A model generated the notes under the pieces. That model ran no database searches, was not told the DNA's origin, and saw only the letters and a program-made list of their open reading frames with translations. 64,000 bases of DNA from assembly GCA_003169895.1 (NCBI GenBank), contig PNAE01000007.1:1068314-1132313 (forward strand), in the 5' to 3' direction. Origin of the DNA: Gemmatimonadota bacterium. GTDB lineage: Bacteria; Gemmatimonadota; Gemmatimonadetes; Gemmatimonadales; GWC2-71-9. Below, piece after piece: positions 9,957 through 21,031 of this stretch. The translations under genes and the position numbers were made by a program. Each line of letters begins with the position of its first letter. The first letter of the stretch is position 1.

Positions 9957-10469
9957 ATGGATACTCTTCCGGCACCGTTCCGACTCAATCCGGGTCTGAT
10001 GATCTGGACTTTGGTCGTATTCGGCATCCTGGCGGTCGTGCTCTGGAAGTCGCTGTACCCCACGATCCTCAAGGCCACGATCGATCGTGAGGCCCGGATC
10101 AAGAAGGACCTTGACGACGCCGAGCGATTGCGGGCGGAATCGGCGGCGGCGCTGGAAGAGCAGCGCCAGCTCCTGGCGAGCGCTCGCGGCGAAGCCACGG
10201 CGATCATCGCCGAGGCGCGTCAGGCCGCGGAGCGGGAGCGTTCGGCCGCGGTGGAGAAGACGCGGCAGGAGCAGGAAGACCTGTTGCACCGTGCCCGGCG
10301 CGAGATCGAAGCCGAACGGGAGCGCGCCGTGGCTGATATCCGCCGCGAAGCGGTGGACATCGCGATTGCGGCGGCCGGCAAGGTGGTCGGTGCGCGGCTC
10401 GACGCTGCCGCTGATCGCAAGATTGTCGAGGAGTACATCGGGTCGATTGGCACCGGGGCGCGCGGGTGA
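9957..10469 (+). CDS. atpF: F0F1 ATP synthase subunit b
   Basis: N-terminal TM helix followed by a long charged coiled-coil (EERQLLASARGEATAIIAEARQAAERE...); position between atpE and atpH. Confidence 0.93.
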   Translation: MDTLPAPFRLNPGLMIWTLVVFGILAVVLWKSLYPTILKATIDREARIKKDLDDAERLRAESAAALEEQRQLLASARGEATAIIAEARQAAERERSAAVEKTRQEQEDLLHRARREIEAERERAVADIRREAVDIAIAAAGKVVGARLDAAADRKIVEEYIGSIGTGARG

Positions 10470-10999
10470 GGGATGTCACGATCGCCCGCAACTATGCCGA
10501 GACGCTGCTGGCGCTCGCGGAGCACGGCGACGCGCTGGAGCAATGGGGCACTCGCATCGACATGACCGCGGCGGCGTTCAGCACGGCGTCGATCGAGGCA
10601 GTGCTGATGTCACCGCGGGTGCCTCGCGATCGCAAGATCGCGTTGGTCACCGAGGCCTTGCACGACTATCCCCGCCCGTTCTCACTCTTCGTGGCCGCGG
10701 TGATTCGGCGCGGACGCCAGATGCTGCTCGGCCAGATCGCCGATGAATACCACACCCTCGTCGACGTGAAGATGAATCGTGTCCGGGCCGGCGTGACCGT
10801 GGCGCGCGACATCGATGCGCTCGCTCGTCAGGTGATCATCGAGCGGTTGTCGAAGGCAATCGGAAAGAACGTGATCGCCGGGTTCACGACAGATCCGGCG
10901 TTGCTGGGTGGCGTGGTGATCCGCGTCGGTGACCGGATCTATGACGGGTCGGTGCGCAAGCGGCTCGCCGGGTTGCGGCACAAGCTGCTGACGACGTAG
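10466..10999 (+). CDS. atpH: F0F1 ATP synthase subunit delta
   Basis: VTIARNYAETLLALAE start, C-terminal DPALLGGVVIRVGDRIYDGSVRKRLAGLRHKL. Confidence 0.95.
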   Translation: MRDVTIARNYAETLLALAEHGDALEQWGTRIDMTAAAFSTASIEAVLMSPRVPRDRKIALVTEALHDYPRPFSLFVAAVIRRGRQMLLGQIADEYHTLVDVKMNRVRAGVTVARDIDALARQVIIERLSKAIGKNVIAGFTTDPALLGGVVIRVGDRIYDGSVRKRLAGLRHKLLTT

Positions 11000-11020
11000 C
11001 GATTGCCGTGGGAGTGCAGG

Positions 11021-11054
11021 GAAGTGCTGCTCGGGAAATCGGGCGGCACTTTTC
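11021..11054 (+). terminator. Candidate intrinsic terminator after atpH
   Basis: GAAGTGCTGCTCG GGAAAT CGGGCGGCACTTTTC: about 12-13 bp stem with two G-T wobbles, 6-nt loop, then a short T run. Confidence 0.55.
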
Positions 11055-11205
11055 ATTGGTGCAGTGGCCGCCATTCTTGCCGACGACGGTGTGCAGCTCG
11101 CAAGCAGCGGAACGTGGCTGACGGGGCCCGGCAAGGAAGAATGCGTCCTCCGCATCCCCGGCCGGCTCCGCGGCAACCGCCACCTGGTGTCGCTAACTTT
11201 CCGGC

Positions 11206-14200
11206 GTGCTCATCTCAATCATCGGCCTGTTCGCACTGCAGCAGCTTCCGGCGCCAGCCGCCGGCCCCGCGCCGTACTGGCAGCAGCGGGTCGTGTACCA
11301 GATCAACGCCCGCCTCGACGAACCGTCGCAAACGCTCGCTGGCGACGAGCGCGTCACGTACATCAACCATTCGCCCGATACGCTGCGCACCATCTCATTC
11401 CACCTCTATCTCAATGCGTTCCGGCCCGGGTCGCGCTGGAGCGATGCCGATAGCGCGGAGCGGAGGCGGCGGTTCAACGATCTCAAGGACCCGGATTACG
11501 GCTTCAATCACGTCCGCAACGTGAAGGTGGATGGCGTAGCGGTCGATCCGGCCTGGCCGTTTGGGCGCGACTCGACGATCGTGCGCTTCACGTTGCCGCG
11601 GGCCCTTCCGCCCGGCGACTCGATGGTGGTCACGATGGATTGGGACGCGCGGACGTCGATTCCGCCCCGGCGCCAGGGCCGGCGCGGCAGGTCATACGAT
11701 TTCGCGCAGTGGTATCCCAAGGTGGTGGTGTACGACAAGTACGGCTGGGAAGAGCACGCGTTGTATCCGGCGGGTGAATTCTATGGTGAGTTCGGCGATT
11801 TCTTCGTCAAGCTGGATGTGCCGAAGGACCAGGTGGTGGGAGCGACGGGTGTTCCGGTGTGTGGCGACCCGGGGTGGGCCGGTGCCAATCGTGACCCATC
11901 AAGCAGAGTCGATCGTGGTTGGGACGTCGCCGGCGGCGTCGCGTACCTGCCGGTTGACGCCATTGGCGGCGACCCGTCGTCATGCAGCGCCCATGGCGCG
12001 GCGATGCGGATCTCGCTCGACACGACCAGTGGACGCAAGCAATTGCTCTGGGTCGCCCGCGACGTCCACAACTTTGCCATGACGATGTCGCCCGACTATC
12101 GCTACGAAGGCGGCGAGTGGAACGGCATTCTGATCCATGTTCTCTACCAGCCCGGCGATGAACAGACCTGGGGCGGCGGCATCGTCGTCAACAACACGAT
12201 CACCACACTCAAGTGGCTCGATTTCATCTTCGGCCGGTATCCGTGGCCGCAAATGACCGTGGCGCACCGGATCGAAGGTGGCGGCACCGAGTTCCCGATG
12301 ATGCAGATGAACGGATCGCCTTCGCTGGGTCTCAACCTGCATGAAGGCGGTCACAGCTATCTCATGGGGATCCTGGCCAACAACGAGTGGAAGGAAGGAT
12401 GGATGGACGAGGGATTCACCTCGTTCCAGACTTCCTGGTACGAAGCGATCCAGGCACACAACGACGGCGCGGTGCGCAACCTCGAAGCGGGAATCCTGCT
12501 CGGCGACCTGGATGACGAATCGCAACCGGTGTCCACCGTGAGCGACAAGTTCCGCGACTTCAGCACCTACAACAACATGATCTACAGTCGCGGCGAGTTG
12601 TTCCTTGAGGAGCTGCGGCGGATGGTGGGCGACTCGACCATGCTCGAGATCCTGCACCGCTACTATGCCCGCTGGAGGCTGCGGCACGTCGACGAAGACG
12701 CCTTCAAGTCCGTCGCCGAGGAAGTCTCGCACCGCGACCTGTCGACCTTTTTTGCGCAATGGCTGCACGACGTCGACCTGACCGACTACGCCATTCACCG
12801 CGCGCGTCGAGAAGCGACGCCGGCCGGGTGGCGAACAACCGTCGACCTGGCGCGAAGGGCGCCGGGACAGTTTCCGGTGACGGTCGCCGTGTACGGCGCG
12901 AGCGATACTGGGTACGTCACGGCTGACGGCGTCGCCGAACGCGAACCGGTCGTCGTGATGACGCGAAGCAAGCCACGCCGTGTGATGCTGGATCCGTCCG
13001 TGATCTCGCACGACTGGAACATGCTGAACAATCAGTACACGTTCGGTTCGCTGCCACGATGGTTGTCCGGTCGTGACGCGCCGACGCACGTCTATTTCGA
13101 CACATATTTCTCGCCCCAGGCAAGTCGCGACCACCTCACCGTAGGCATCATGCCGACGCTCTGGTACAACGACGTGGGTGGTGCCACGATCGGCCTGCGC
13201 AGTCGCGATGACTATCTCGGCCGTTTCGAACAGAACGTCGTGTCGGAGTTTTGCGGCCTCCGCCACTTCGGTTCGGGTGGGCACGACCTCGATACCTGCG
13301 GCCTTTCCGTCTCGCTCGGCAACCCGACCTGGTGGCGCATGCCGAACGTCTCGGAGCGTCTCGGCGCGTTCCGCTATGAAGGCCGCGCCGGCGCCAGCGT
13401 GAGCCTGGAGCGGGTCCGGGCGGCGCATATCGGCTTCGGCCCCACGCACACGCTCGGCGGCTCGATCCAGTGGTTGGCGACCTACGACATGGCGTACCTG
13501 CCGCTAACGCTCTGGGACGACGGCGGCTCGGCTGAAGCCGCGATTTGGTGGGGCGTGTCTGATACGCGCGGCGGCTGGGGCCTCACGCTCAAGGCGACGG
13601 CCGCGGCAGGCGTGATGTATCGCAGTCCCGGCGGCGGGTTCACGACGACCCGGCGGTACGACGCAGAGGCATATGCCCGTCCGGAATTGACCGCGCTGGC
13701 GATCCGCCCGATCGGGAAGCGGAGCACTCTCCGCGTCCGTGCTTACGCCGCCGCGGTGTTCAGCGCGGACCCGGTGTTGTCGCAACGCCGCATCTTCGTT
13801 GCCGGGGCGGATCCGTACCAGTCGATGTCAAACCCGTTCGTGCGTTCGGTCGGCGCACCGCTGTTGCGCGACGACTGCTGGTGCCGCTGGCACACGCCGG
13901 GCGACGGGAACCTGCGTGGCTACGATCAGGCATTCTCCACCGATCGCCTCGCGACGATCAACGCGGAATTCGAGACGACGCTCGTCCGGACAAAGCGCGC
14001 GTTCGTGAGTCGCGCTGGCCTGGCGCTGTTTGGTGATGCCGGGACGATGGGCCGAGCGCGCGGCATTGGCGGTGTGGGTGATTCGGCGACGCTGCCGGTA
14101 TCCGACCGCTGGCTCGCCGACGCCGGTGTCGGCGTCCGGCTGACGCAGCGCATCGGTCGCACCAGCTGGACCACCCGGCTCGATTTTCCGATCTACGTCA

Positions 14201-14286
14201 GCGACCCCCAGTACGCGTTCGCGCACCGGCTGACGGCGATCGGCTTCAATCGGCTGATCGTGTCGCTGGCGCCGGTGATTCGATGA
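11206..14286 (+). CDS. M1-family metallopeptidase with C-terminal Omp85-like beta-barrel region
   Basis: HEGGH...NNEWKEGWMDEGF (zinc peptidase motif); C-terminal half has GDGNLRGY, ALFGDAGTMG and RLDFPIYVS, resembling Omp85/surface-antigen barrels. Confidence 0.88.
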   Translation: MLISIIGLFALQQLPAPAAGPAPYWQQRVVYQINARLDEPSQTLAGDERVTYINHSPDTLRTISFHLYLNAFRPGSRWSDADSAERRRRFNDLKDPDYGFNHVRNVKVDGVAVDPAWPFGRDSTIVRFTLPRALPPGDSMVVTMDWDARTSIPPRRQGRRGRSYDFAQWYPKVVVYDKYGWEEHALYPAGEFYGEFGDFFVKLDVPKDQVVGATGVPVCGDPGWAGANRDPSSRVDRGWDVAGGVAYLPVDAIGGDPSSCSAHGAAMRISLDTTSGRKQLLWVARDVHNFAMTMSPDYRYEGGEWNGILIHVLYQPGDEQTWGGGIVVNNTITTLKWLDFIFGRYPWPQMTVAHRIEGGGTEFPMMQMNGSPSLGLNLHEGGHSYLMGILANNEWKEGWMDEGFTSFQTSWYEAIQAHNDGAVRNLEAGILLGDLDDESQPVSTVSDKFRDFSTYNNMIYSRGELFLEELRRMVGDSTMLEILHRYYARWRLRHVDEDAFKSVAEEVSHRDLSTFFAQWLHDVDLTDYAIHRARREATPAGWRTTVDLARRAPGQFPVTVAVYGASDTGYVTADGVAEREPVVVMTRSKPRRVMLDPSVISHDWNMLNNQYTFGSLPRWLSGRDAPTHVYFDTYFSPQASRDHLTVGIMPTLWYNDVGGATIGLRSRDDYLGRFEQNVVSEFCGLRHFGSGGHDLDTCGLSVSLGNPTWWRMPNVSERLGAFRYEGRAGASVSLERVRAAHIGFGPTHTLGGSIQWLATYDMAYLPLTLWDDGGSAEAAIWWGVSDTRGGWGLTLKATAAAGVMYRSPGGGFTTTRRYDAEAYARPELTALAIRPIGKRSTLRVRAYAAAVFSADPVLSQRRIFVAGADPYQSMSNPFVRSVGAPLLRDDCWCRWHTPGDGNLRGYDQAFSTDRLATINAEFETTLVRTKRAFVSRAGLALFGDAGTMGRARGIGGVGDSATLPVSDRWLADAGVGVRLTQRIGRTSWTTRLDFPIYVSDPQYAFAHRLTAIGFNRLIVSLAPVIR

Positions 14287-14855
14287 AGGACCTGAGCGGC
14301 AATCGCCGCAACTTTCTCCGGCGGGCCTTTGGCGGCGCGATTGATCACGTGGCGCGCGTCACGGAAGACCGGCTGGTGCAGCGGCGCTATGTCCGTCCGC
14401 CGGGCGCACTCCCTGAAATGGGCTTCCTGGCCGCATGTACTCGTTGCGGTGCATGCGCGGCAGCCTGCCCGCCTGCAGCCATCCGGTACGCCGGTCCCGA
14501 AGGCGGTCTGGCGGCGGGGACGCCATATCTCGAGCCGGATCAGGTGGCGTGTGTCGCGTGCACCGACATGCCGTGCGCCGTCAGCTGTCCCACCGACGCA
14601 CTGATCGTTCCCCCGTCCGGCTGGACCGGCTTGCACCTCGGCCGGATCACGTTCCACCCCGAACGCTGCATTACGTTCCGGGGCGACGCGTGTGCCATCT
14701 GCGTGCAGGCGTGTCCGATCGGGCCCGCCGCCCTGGCACTGGACACGGAAGGGCGACCGGTACTCAAGCTTGAAGGGTGCGTTGCCTGCGGCGTCTGCGT
14801 ACGCGAGTGTCCCACGCTGCCGTCGTCACTCACCTTTGCACCGTTGGAGCGCTGA
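14283..14855 (+). CDS. 4Fe-4S ferredoxin-type protein, NapG/MauM-like
   Basis: Several CxxCxxxCP clusters (CTRCGACAAACP, CVACTDMPCAVSCP, CAICVQACP, CVACGVCVRECP), Arg-rich N-terminus. Confidence 0.85.
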   Translation: MKDLSGNRRNFLRRAFGGAIDHVARVTEDRLVQRRYVRPPGALPEMGFLAACTRCGACAAACPPAAIRYAGPEGGLAAGTPYLEPDQVACVACTDMPCAVSCPTDALIVPPSGWTGLHLGRITFHPERCITFRGDACAICVQACPIGPAALALDTEGRPVLKLEGCVACGVCVRECPTLPSSLTFAPLER

Positions 14856-15211
14856 TGGGAGACGTGCCTCGCCGGGTCGAGAAGCCGTGGGGATACGAAT
14901 TGATCTGGGCGCACACCGACCGGTATGTCGGCAAGGTCCTGCACGTCAAGGCGGGCCATCTCCTGTCGATCCAGTATCACAACCGGAAGGACGAGACGAT
15001 GCACGTGCTGTCGGGAGAGTTGATCCTGCGGACCTGGCCGACACGCGACGCGGCGCCCGTCGAGCGGGCGTTCCGGCGGGGCGACTCGGTGCACATTCCC
15101 GCGCCGACCATCCACCAGATCGAAGCGGTGACCGACAGCGACGTCCTTGAGGCGTCGACCCCGGAACTCGATGACCTGGTCCGGATCACGGACCGGTACG
15201 GGAGAAGCTGA
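14855..15211 (+). CDS. Cupin protein, mannose-6-phosphate isomerase type II-like
   Basis: VEKPWGYELIW...GKVLHVKAGHLLSIQYHNRKDETMHVLSGE; start ATG 14855 overlaps the upstream TGA. Confidence 0.85.
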   Translation: MGDVPRRVEKPWGYELIWAHTDRYVGKVLHVKAGHLLSIQYHNRKDETMHVLSGELILRTWPTRDAAPVERAFRRGDSVHIPAPTIHQIEAVTDSDVLEASTPELDDLVRITDRYGRS

Positions 15212-15215
15212 ACCG

Positions 15216-16199
15216 ATGCAGGTCATCATTCCGCTGGCAGGCAAGGGCACGCGACTGCGGCCGCACACCCATCTCGTTCCCAAGGCGATGCTCAAGGTGG
15301 CCGGCCGGCCGGTGATCGACTGGGTGATGGACCGGCTCAAGGGCCTCCACATCGAAGAGTTGATCTTCATCACCGGCCACCTCAAGGAGCAGGTGGAGGA
15401 GTACGCGCGGGCCAACTACGTCACGGCGTCCCGATTCATCGAACAGAAGGTGCAGGACGGCACTGCGGGTGCGGTGAACCTGGCCCGGCCATACGTGCAC
15501 GGACCGGTGCTGATCATCTTTGTCGATACGGTGTTCGAGGCCGACCTGTCGCTGGCGGAAACCACCACCGCCGACGGCATCATCTGGGCCAAGGAAGTCG
15601 ATGACTATCAGCGCTTCGGCGTGGTAGTTACCGACGCCGACGGCTACATGACTCGCATCATCGAAAAGCCGAGCGAGCCGGTGTCGAAGCTGGCCAATAT
15701 CGGTCTGTACTTCGTGCGTGATGTCGCGGCCCTGTGGCGCGGCATCGATGCCGTACTCACGGCGGCACCGAACAAGGGCGAGTACTACCTGACCGACGCC
15801 TTCCAGCACATGATCGATCACGGCAGCAGGATCCTGACGGCCGAAGTCGGCGGCTGGTACGACTGCGGCCAGCTCGAAACCACGCTGGAGACCAACGGTC
15901 TCCTGCTCGAGCAGGGCGCCGCCCGGCACCCCCGTGTGGGGCCCGACGTGCGGCTGGTCGAACCGGTCCTGATCGAGGAGAACTGCACGCTGGAGCGCTG
16001 CACCGTGGGGCCGAACGTGACGGTGGACCGCGGCTCGGTGATCCGTGACGCCGCGGTGGCCAACGCGATCATCGGCCCCGATTGCACCATTGAGCGCTCG
16101 ACCCTGACGCACGCCATGCTCGGCGAACGGGTGCGGGTGACGGACTTTACCGGTTCGGGCACGTTCGGTGCCCACAGCGAGATCGCGGGGCGGGCATGA
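15216..16199 (+). CDS. NDP-sugar nucleotidyltransferase with left-handed beta-helix tail
   Basis: MQVIIPLAGKGTRLRPHTHLVPKAMLKVAGRPVIDWVMDRL; hexapeptide-like repeats at the C-terminus. Confidence 0.92.
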   Translation: MQVIIPLAGKGTRLRPHTHLVPKAMLKVAGRPVIDWVMDRLKGLHIEELIFITGHLKEQVEEYARANYVTASRFIEQKVQDGTAGAVNLARPYVHGPVLIIFVDTVFEADLSLAETTTADGIIWAKEVDDYQRFGVVVTDADGYMTRIIEKPSEPVSKLANIGLYFVRDVAALWRGIDAVLTAAPNKGEYYLTDAFQHMIDHGSRILTAEVGGWYDCGQLETTLETNGLLLEQGAARHPRVGPDVRLVEPVLIEENCTLERCTVGPNVTVDRGSVIRDAAVANAIIGPDCTIERSTLTHAMLGERVRVTDFTGSGTFGAHSEIAGRA

Positions 16200-17641
16200 G
16201 GGCGACCGAGGCACTGCTAGCGTCGTATCTCGACCTCGCTCGCCACCTCGATCCGCTGCGCTACCCCGACGAGTCGCCACAGGAGATCGCCCACCGGCTG
16301 GGGCAGTTCGACCCCGCCTCCATGCGGGCGCACGTCAGCGCACTGCGAAGCATCGCGAACGCGCTCGAGGATCTCGACAACATCGCCGAGCTGGACGACG
16401 AGGTCGACCGGACAATGCTGCTCGACAGCATCCGATCCGACACCGTCCGGCTGGGAGGGATGCTTGCGAGCGAGACGTCGAATCCGGCCTTGCCGCTCCG
16501 GCACCTGAACCGCGCACTGCTGGTGCTGATGGGTGAGGATTTTGATGCCGAATGTGAAGCAGCGCTGCGTGAGCGCATCGCGGCGTTTCCCGGCTTCCTC
16601 GAGTCGTTGCAAGCGGACCCGCGTCCCGCGCCGGTCCTGATTCTCGAACGGGCGCGGCTCGAAGCCGGCCGGTTTGCCGACGAGACGCTCGACATGGCGG
16701 CGGAGCGCCTCGACGACGCGACCGTGCAACCGGCACTGGTCGCCATCGCCGAGTATCGCGCCTGGCTCAATGACGACGGCAGGGAAGGCGGGCCATATGG
16801 CTTCGGCGAACAGCATGTCGAGGCACGACTGGCGACGCTGGGCAGCGAACCACTTGGTGCCAAGGGCACGCTGCGACTGCTCGAGCTCCGCCGCGCGGGT
16901 GTCGAACGATCGCTGGCGGGCGCCGCGGAGGAGCTTGGATTGACGGACCCGCTTGCGTGCGCGCAGCAACTGATGGACGAAGCACAACCGGCGCCCGACA
17001 TCTTCGACGATTTCTGGGCCGACGAGTGGCGACGCGTTGGCGAAGCGCTGCGCGAGGCCGGCCTGCCGATACCCGACGCCGAGCCGCCGGCCGGCCCGCT
17101 GGATGCCGCGGACGGCTGGTCGATGGCCGCGCATGCGGTGCGCGACCATGCCGCGCGGATGATGTGGGTGGCGAAGGCGATGAACCCGCGTCCGGTTCGT
17201 CGGTTGCTGCGCGGGCCGGGCCTGCTCGACGGTTGGGGGCGGACCGTGGCGGCACTGCTGCGCAACAGCGAAGCGTTTGGCTTGCCCGAGCGGCGCCTGA
17301 TGATGTCGTTCCTCGCACTGCGCGACTGCGCGGCGGCCGAGGCGGATCTCCTGTTGCACTCGCGCGCGGCCGGTCCGGACGAACTCATGGTACGGACCCA
17401 GAAAATCGCCGGTGTGAGCGCCGAGGCTGCGCGTGTCATCATCGGGGACATCGCGGCCGACCCGCTGCATGCGCTCGGGGCCGCGCTCGCCCACGAGGCG
17501 TGGCAGGGGTGGTATGCGGAGGTCGGTGGGGAGCCGGTGCCGTTCGTGCTGAAGGCGATGTTGGGCGGCGGGTTGGCGGTGCCGCTGGCCAGGTGGGCGC
17601 TGGAAACGGGAGAGGCGAGCGACGGGAGACGCGAGACCTAG
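16196..17641 (+). CDS. Uncharacterised helical protein, possibly a divergent DUF885-like member
   Basis: Complete ORF with ATGA overlap; N-terminal YLDLARHLDPLRYPDESP resembles DUF885 starts, but no clear HExxPGH motif. Confidence 0.5.
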   Translation: MRATEALLASYLDLARHLDPLRYPDESPQEIAHRLGQFDPASMRAHVSALRSIANALEDLDNIAELDDEVDRTMLLDSIRSDTVRLGGMLASETSNPALPLRHLNRALLVLMGEDFDAECEAALRERIAAFPGFLESLQADPRPAPVLILERARLEAGRFADETLDMAAERLDDATVQPALVAIAEYRAWLNDDGREGGPYGFGEQHVEARLATLGSEPLGAKGTLRLLELRRAGVERSLAGAAEELGLTDPLACAQQLMDEAQPAPDIFDDFWADEWRRVGEALREAGLPIPDAEPPAGPLDAADGWSMAAHAVRDHAARMMWVAKAMNPRPVRRLLRGPGLLDGWGRTVAALLRNSEAFGLPERRLMMSFLALRDCAAAEADLLLHSRAAGPDELMVRTQKIAGVSAEAARVIIGDIAADPLHALGAALAHEAWQGWYAEVGGEPVPFVLKAMLGGGLAVPLARWALETGEASDGRRET

Positions 17642-17705
17642 CGACGAACTGCCCGTGGGATGTGGAGTTCCGGTCTTCGGCCACTATTACAATTAGTCGG
17701 CTAAC

Positions 17706-17711
17706 TATAAT
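17706..17711 (+). promoter_or_regulatory. Candidate -10 element (TATAAT) upstream of glutamine synthetase
   Basis: Perfect TATAAT in an unusually AT-rich patch (attacaattagtcggctaactataatacg); no convincing -35. Confidence 0.4.
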
Positions 17712-17849
17712 ACGAACAAATGCCCCGCTCCGATAAGCGCGTTGTGGATACTGTCGGATCAGCAGTTAGTAAGACGGCTAAGTATCTCTTGCAACCCGAC
17801 CGGTACGCCTTACCTTGCGTCCTTTCCTGGCCCCCACCCCAGTCAAGGA

Positions 17850-19996
<2,147 letters not shown>

Positions 19997-20051
19997 GGGC
20001 TTTCCCCTTTCACGTCTTACTTCGTAGCGCCGGCCCTTTTACGATTCAAGC

Positions 20052-20852
20052 ATGCGCAGTTCACGTGGTTGCTCAATCCGCATCGCCGCCGTCCTCACCG
20101 GACTAGCGGCGATGTGCGTCCCCGGCTCGCACGCCGGCGCCCAGGGTTTCGGGCGCAACTCCGGGTTCATTCAGACACCGTTCGTGCAGAATGTTCCGTA
20201 CGACGGACGGTTCACCTTTGCGCGGTTGAGCTACGTCACCAACAGCCCCGAGGGCTATTACTACCGCGGACTCCCCGCATGGGCGCACGGGTACGACGTC
20301 GCCGAGCGCAACCTGATGCAGATCCTCACCTCGCTGAGCACCATGCATCCGCGCCTTGAGACTGGCGTCGTGTACAATCTCGACGATCCGCAGTTGTTCA
20401 AGTATCCGCTGACCTATATGACCGAGGCGGGCTACTGGTCGTTGAGCGACAAGGAGGCGCTGGCATTCCGGAAGTATCTGCTCAAGGGCGGGTTCGTCAT
20501 CTTCGATGACTTCCGCGGTCTCGGCGGATACGAAAACTTTGCGGCCAACATGAAACGCATCCTGCCCGACGCGCGAATCGTCGATCTCACGCCCAAGGAT
20601 CCGATCTTTCATTCGTTCTACGAGATCAACTCGTTCGACATCGTGCCCATGGCGTACGGGCGCGGCAGGCCGCTCTTTCAGGGGATCTATCTGGACAACG
20701 ACCCGTCCAAACGGCTCGTGGCGATGGTCAACTTCAACGAGGACGTGTCAAACTTCTGGGAGTTTTCCGGTCAGGGGTTCTACCCGATCGATGAATCGAA
20801 CGAAGGATACAAGCTGGGAATCAACTACTTGATCTATGCGATGTCGCACTAG
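20052..20852 (+). CDS. DUF4159-domain exported protein
   Basis: Signal peptide then FTFARLSYV..., LLKGGFVIFDDFRGLGGYENF, typical of DUF4159. Confidence 0.85.
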   Translation: MRSSRGCSIRIAAVLTGLAAMCVPGSHAGAQGFGRNSGFIQTPFVQNVPYDGRFTFARLSYVTNSPEGYYYRGLPAWAHGYDVAERNLMQILTSLSTMHPRLETGVVYNLDDPQLFKYPLTYMTEAGYWSLSDKEALAFRKYLLKGGFVIFDDFRGLGGYENFAANMKRILPDARIVDLTPKDPIFHSFYEINSFDIVPMAYGRGRPLFQGIYLDNDPSKRLVAMVNFNEDVSNFWEFSGQGFYPIDESNEGYKLGINYLIYAMSH

Positions 20853-21031
20853 CAGCAACGCATTCCACCGCGCTCATAGCGTACCTTCAGATACAACTCG
20901 TAATACTCCCGTTCGCTTGGCACCGGGCACTCCGGGTGGCAGGCGCCAAGGTGTTCGACGTACGCCTCGTAATTGGGCATGCCCGCGATGCGGCGGACCG
21001 TTTGTGCCCAGCGTGCTACCAGATCCCTCAC
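20849..21031 (-). CDS. YbdD/YjiX (DUF466)-family small protein, CstA partner
   Basis: VRDLVARWAQTVRRIAGMPNYEAYVEHLGACHPECPVPSEREYYELYLKVRYERGGMRCC; GTG start overlaps the CstA TGA stop. Hidden in a longer spurious ORF in the track. Confidence 0.88.
   Translation of the reverse strand: MRDLVARWAQTVRRIAGMPNYEAYVEHLGACHPECPVPSEREYYELYLKVRYERGGMRCC

Noticed and set aside
11980-13449. Long antisense ORFs (e.g. 11980-13449, 16217-17494, 17843-19873, 21478-23073)
   Set aside because: They mirror well-supported genes on the opposite strand, are Arg/His/Asp-rich low-complexity translations, and are typical of high-GC shadow ORFs.
17720-17849. N-terminal extension of glutamine synthetase from ATG 17720
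   Set aside because: Extension has no family similarity and lies right at the predicted transcription start; MPIVSDVL at 17850 fits GSIII better.
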